Notes under the pieces: generated by a model
The model's input: the letters and a program-made list of their open reading frames with translations, nothing else
Told to the model about the DNA's origin: nothing
Databases searched by the model: none
Shown: one piece after another, positions 13,471 through 13,529 of the stretch
Layout: each line of letters opens with the position of its first letter
Numbering within the stretch: position 1 is the stretch's first letter
Translations under genes and position numbers: made by a program
Source: Clostridia bacterium
Lineage (GTDB): Bacteria > Bacillota > Clostridia > Oscillospirales > Acutalibacteraceae
DNA: 13,529 bases
Direction: 5' to 3'
Assembly (NCBI GenBank): GCA_900755995.1
Contig: CAAEIM010000225.1
Location: 1-13,529, forward strand

Positions 13471-13529
13471 CAATTTTTGATTGATAAAGTTTTGGTAAGC
13501 GTGATATTTTTTAAGATGTTAAAAATATG

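Overview
The window looks like chromosomal DNA of an anaerobic gut Clostridia, most likely Oscillospiraceae (Ruminococcus / Eubacterium siraeum-like). This rests on moderate-to-low GC, strong GGAGG ribosome binding sites, the queA-tgt-yajC order, an archaeal/fungal-type aspartate-semialdehyde dehydrogenase, and a PASTA receptor protein. The genus is an inference; there is no rRNA or marker that settles it.

Left part, minus strand. Bases 164-2471 hold a three-gene polar amino acid ABC importer, transcribed as binding lipoprotein, permease, ATPase from a good sigma-A type promoter at 2517-2546. It is bracketed by two diverged copies of a ~55-60 bp repeat (17-75 and 2643-2702); the second copy is part of a 143-bp unit with perfect 14-bp inverted ends. 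Bases 2839-5665 hold asd-dapA-dapB, the branch that turns aspartyl phosphate into tetrahydrodipicolinate for lysine and diaminopimelate (cell wall). It ends in a hairpin terminator at 2776-2807 and is read from one or two promoters between 5724 and 5829.

Middle, plus strand. queA and tgt (5908-8076) form a queuosine tRNA-modification operon whose promoter lies almost back to back with the asd promoter. yajC (8158-8607) has its own promoter and is followed not by secD/secF but by a small four-helix membrane protein (8698-9090) whose ribosome binding site is buried in a 13-bp hairpin. A 449-bp gene-free stretch follows. It holds a GC-rich, hairpin-dense block of about 210 bp flanked by perfect 11-bp direct repeats, which looks like an inserted repeat element.

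Right part, plus strand. The least ordinary region is 9540-13343. The first gene encodes a 681-residue single-pass receptor: a kinase-fold cytoplasmic domain that has lost the glycine loop, the VAIK lysine, the HRD aspartate and the DFG aspartate, then an acidic linker, a membrane helix, Thr/Pro repeats, one PASTA domain and a C-terminal YARHG domain. Thirty-six bases later comes a 573-residue polytopic membrane protein that I cannot assign, with a layout like GT-C glycosyltransferases, and then a strong terminator. I read these as a two-gene envelope-related unit: a pseudokinase sensor or scaffold paired with a membrane enzyme. The pairing and role are inference.
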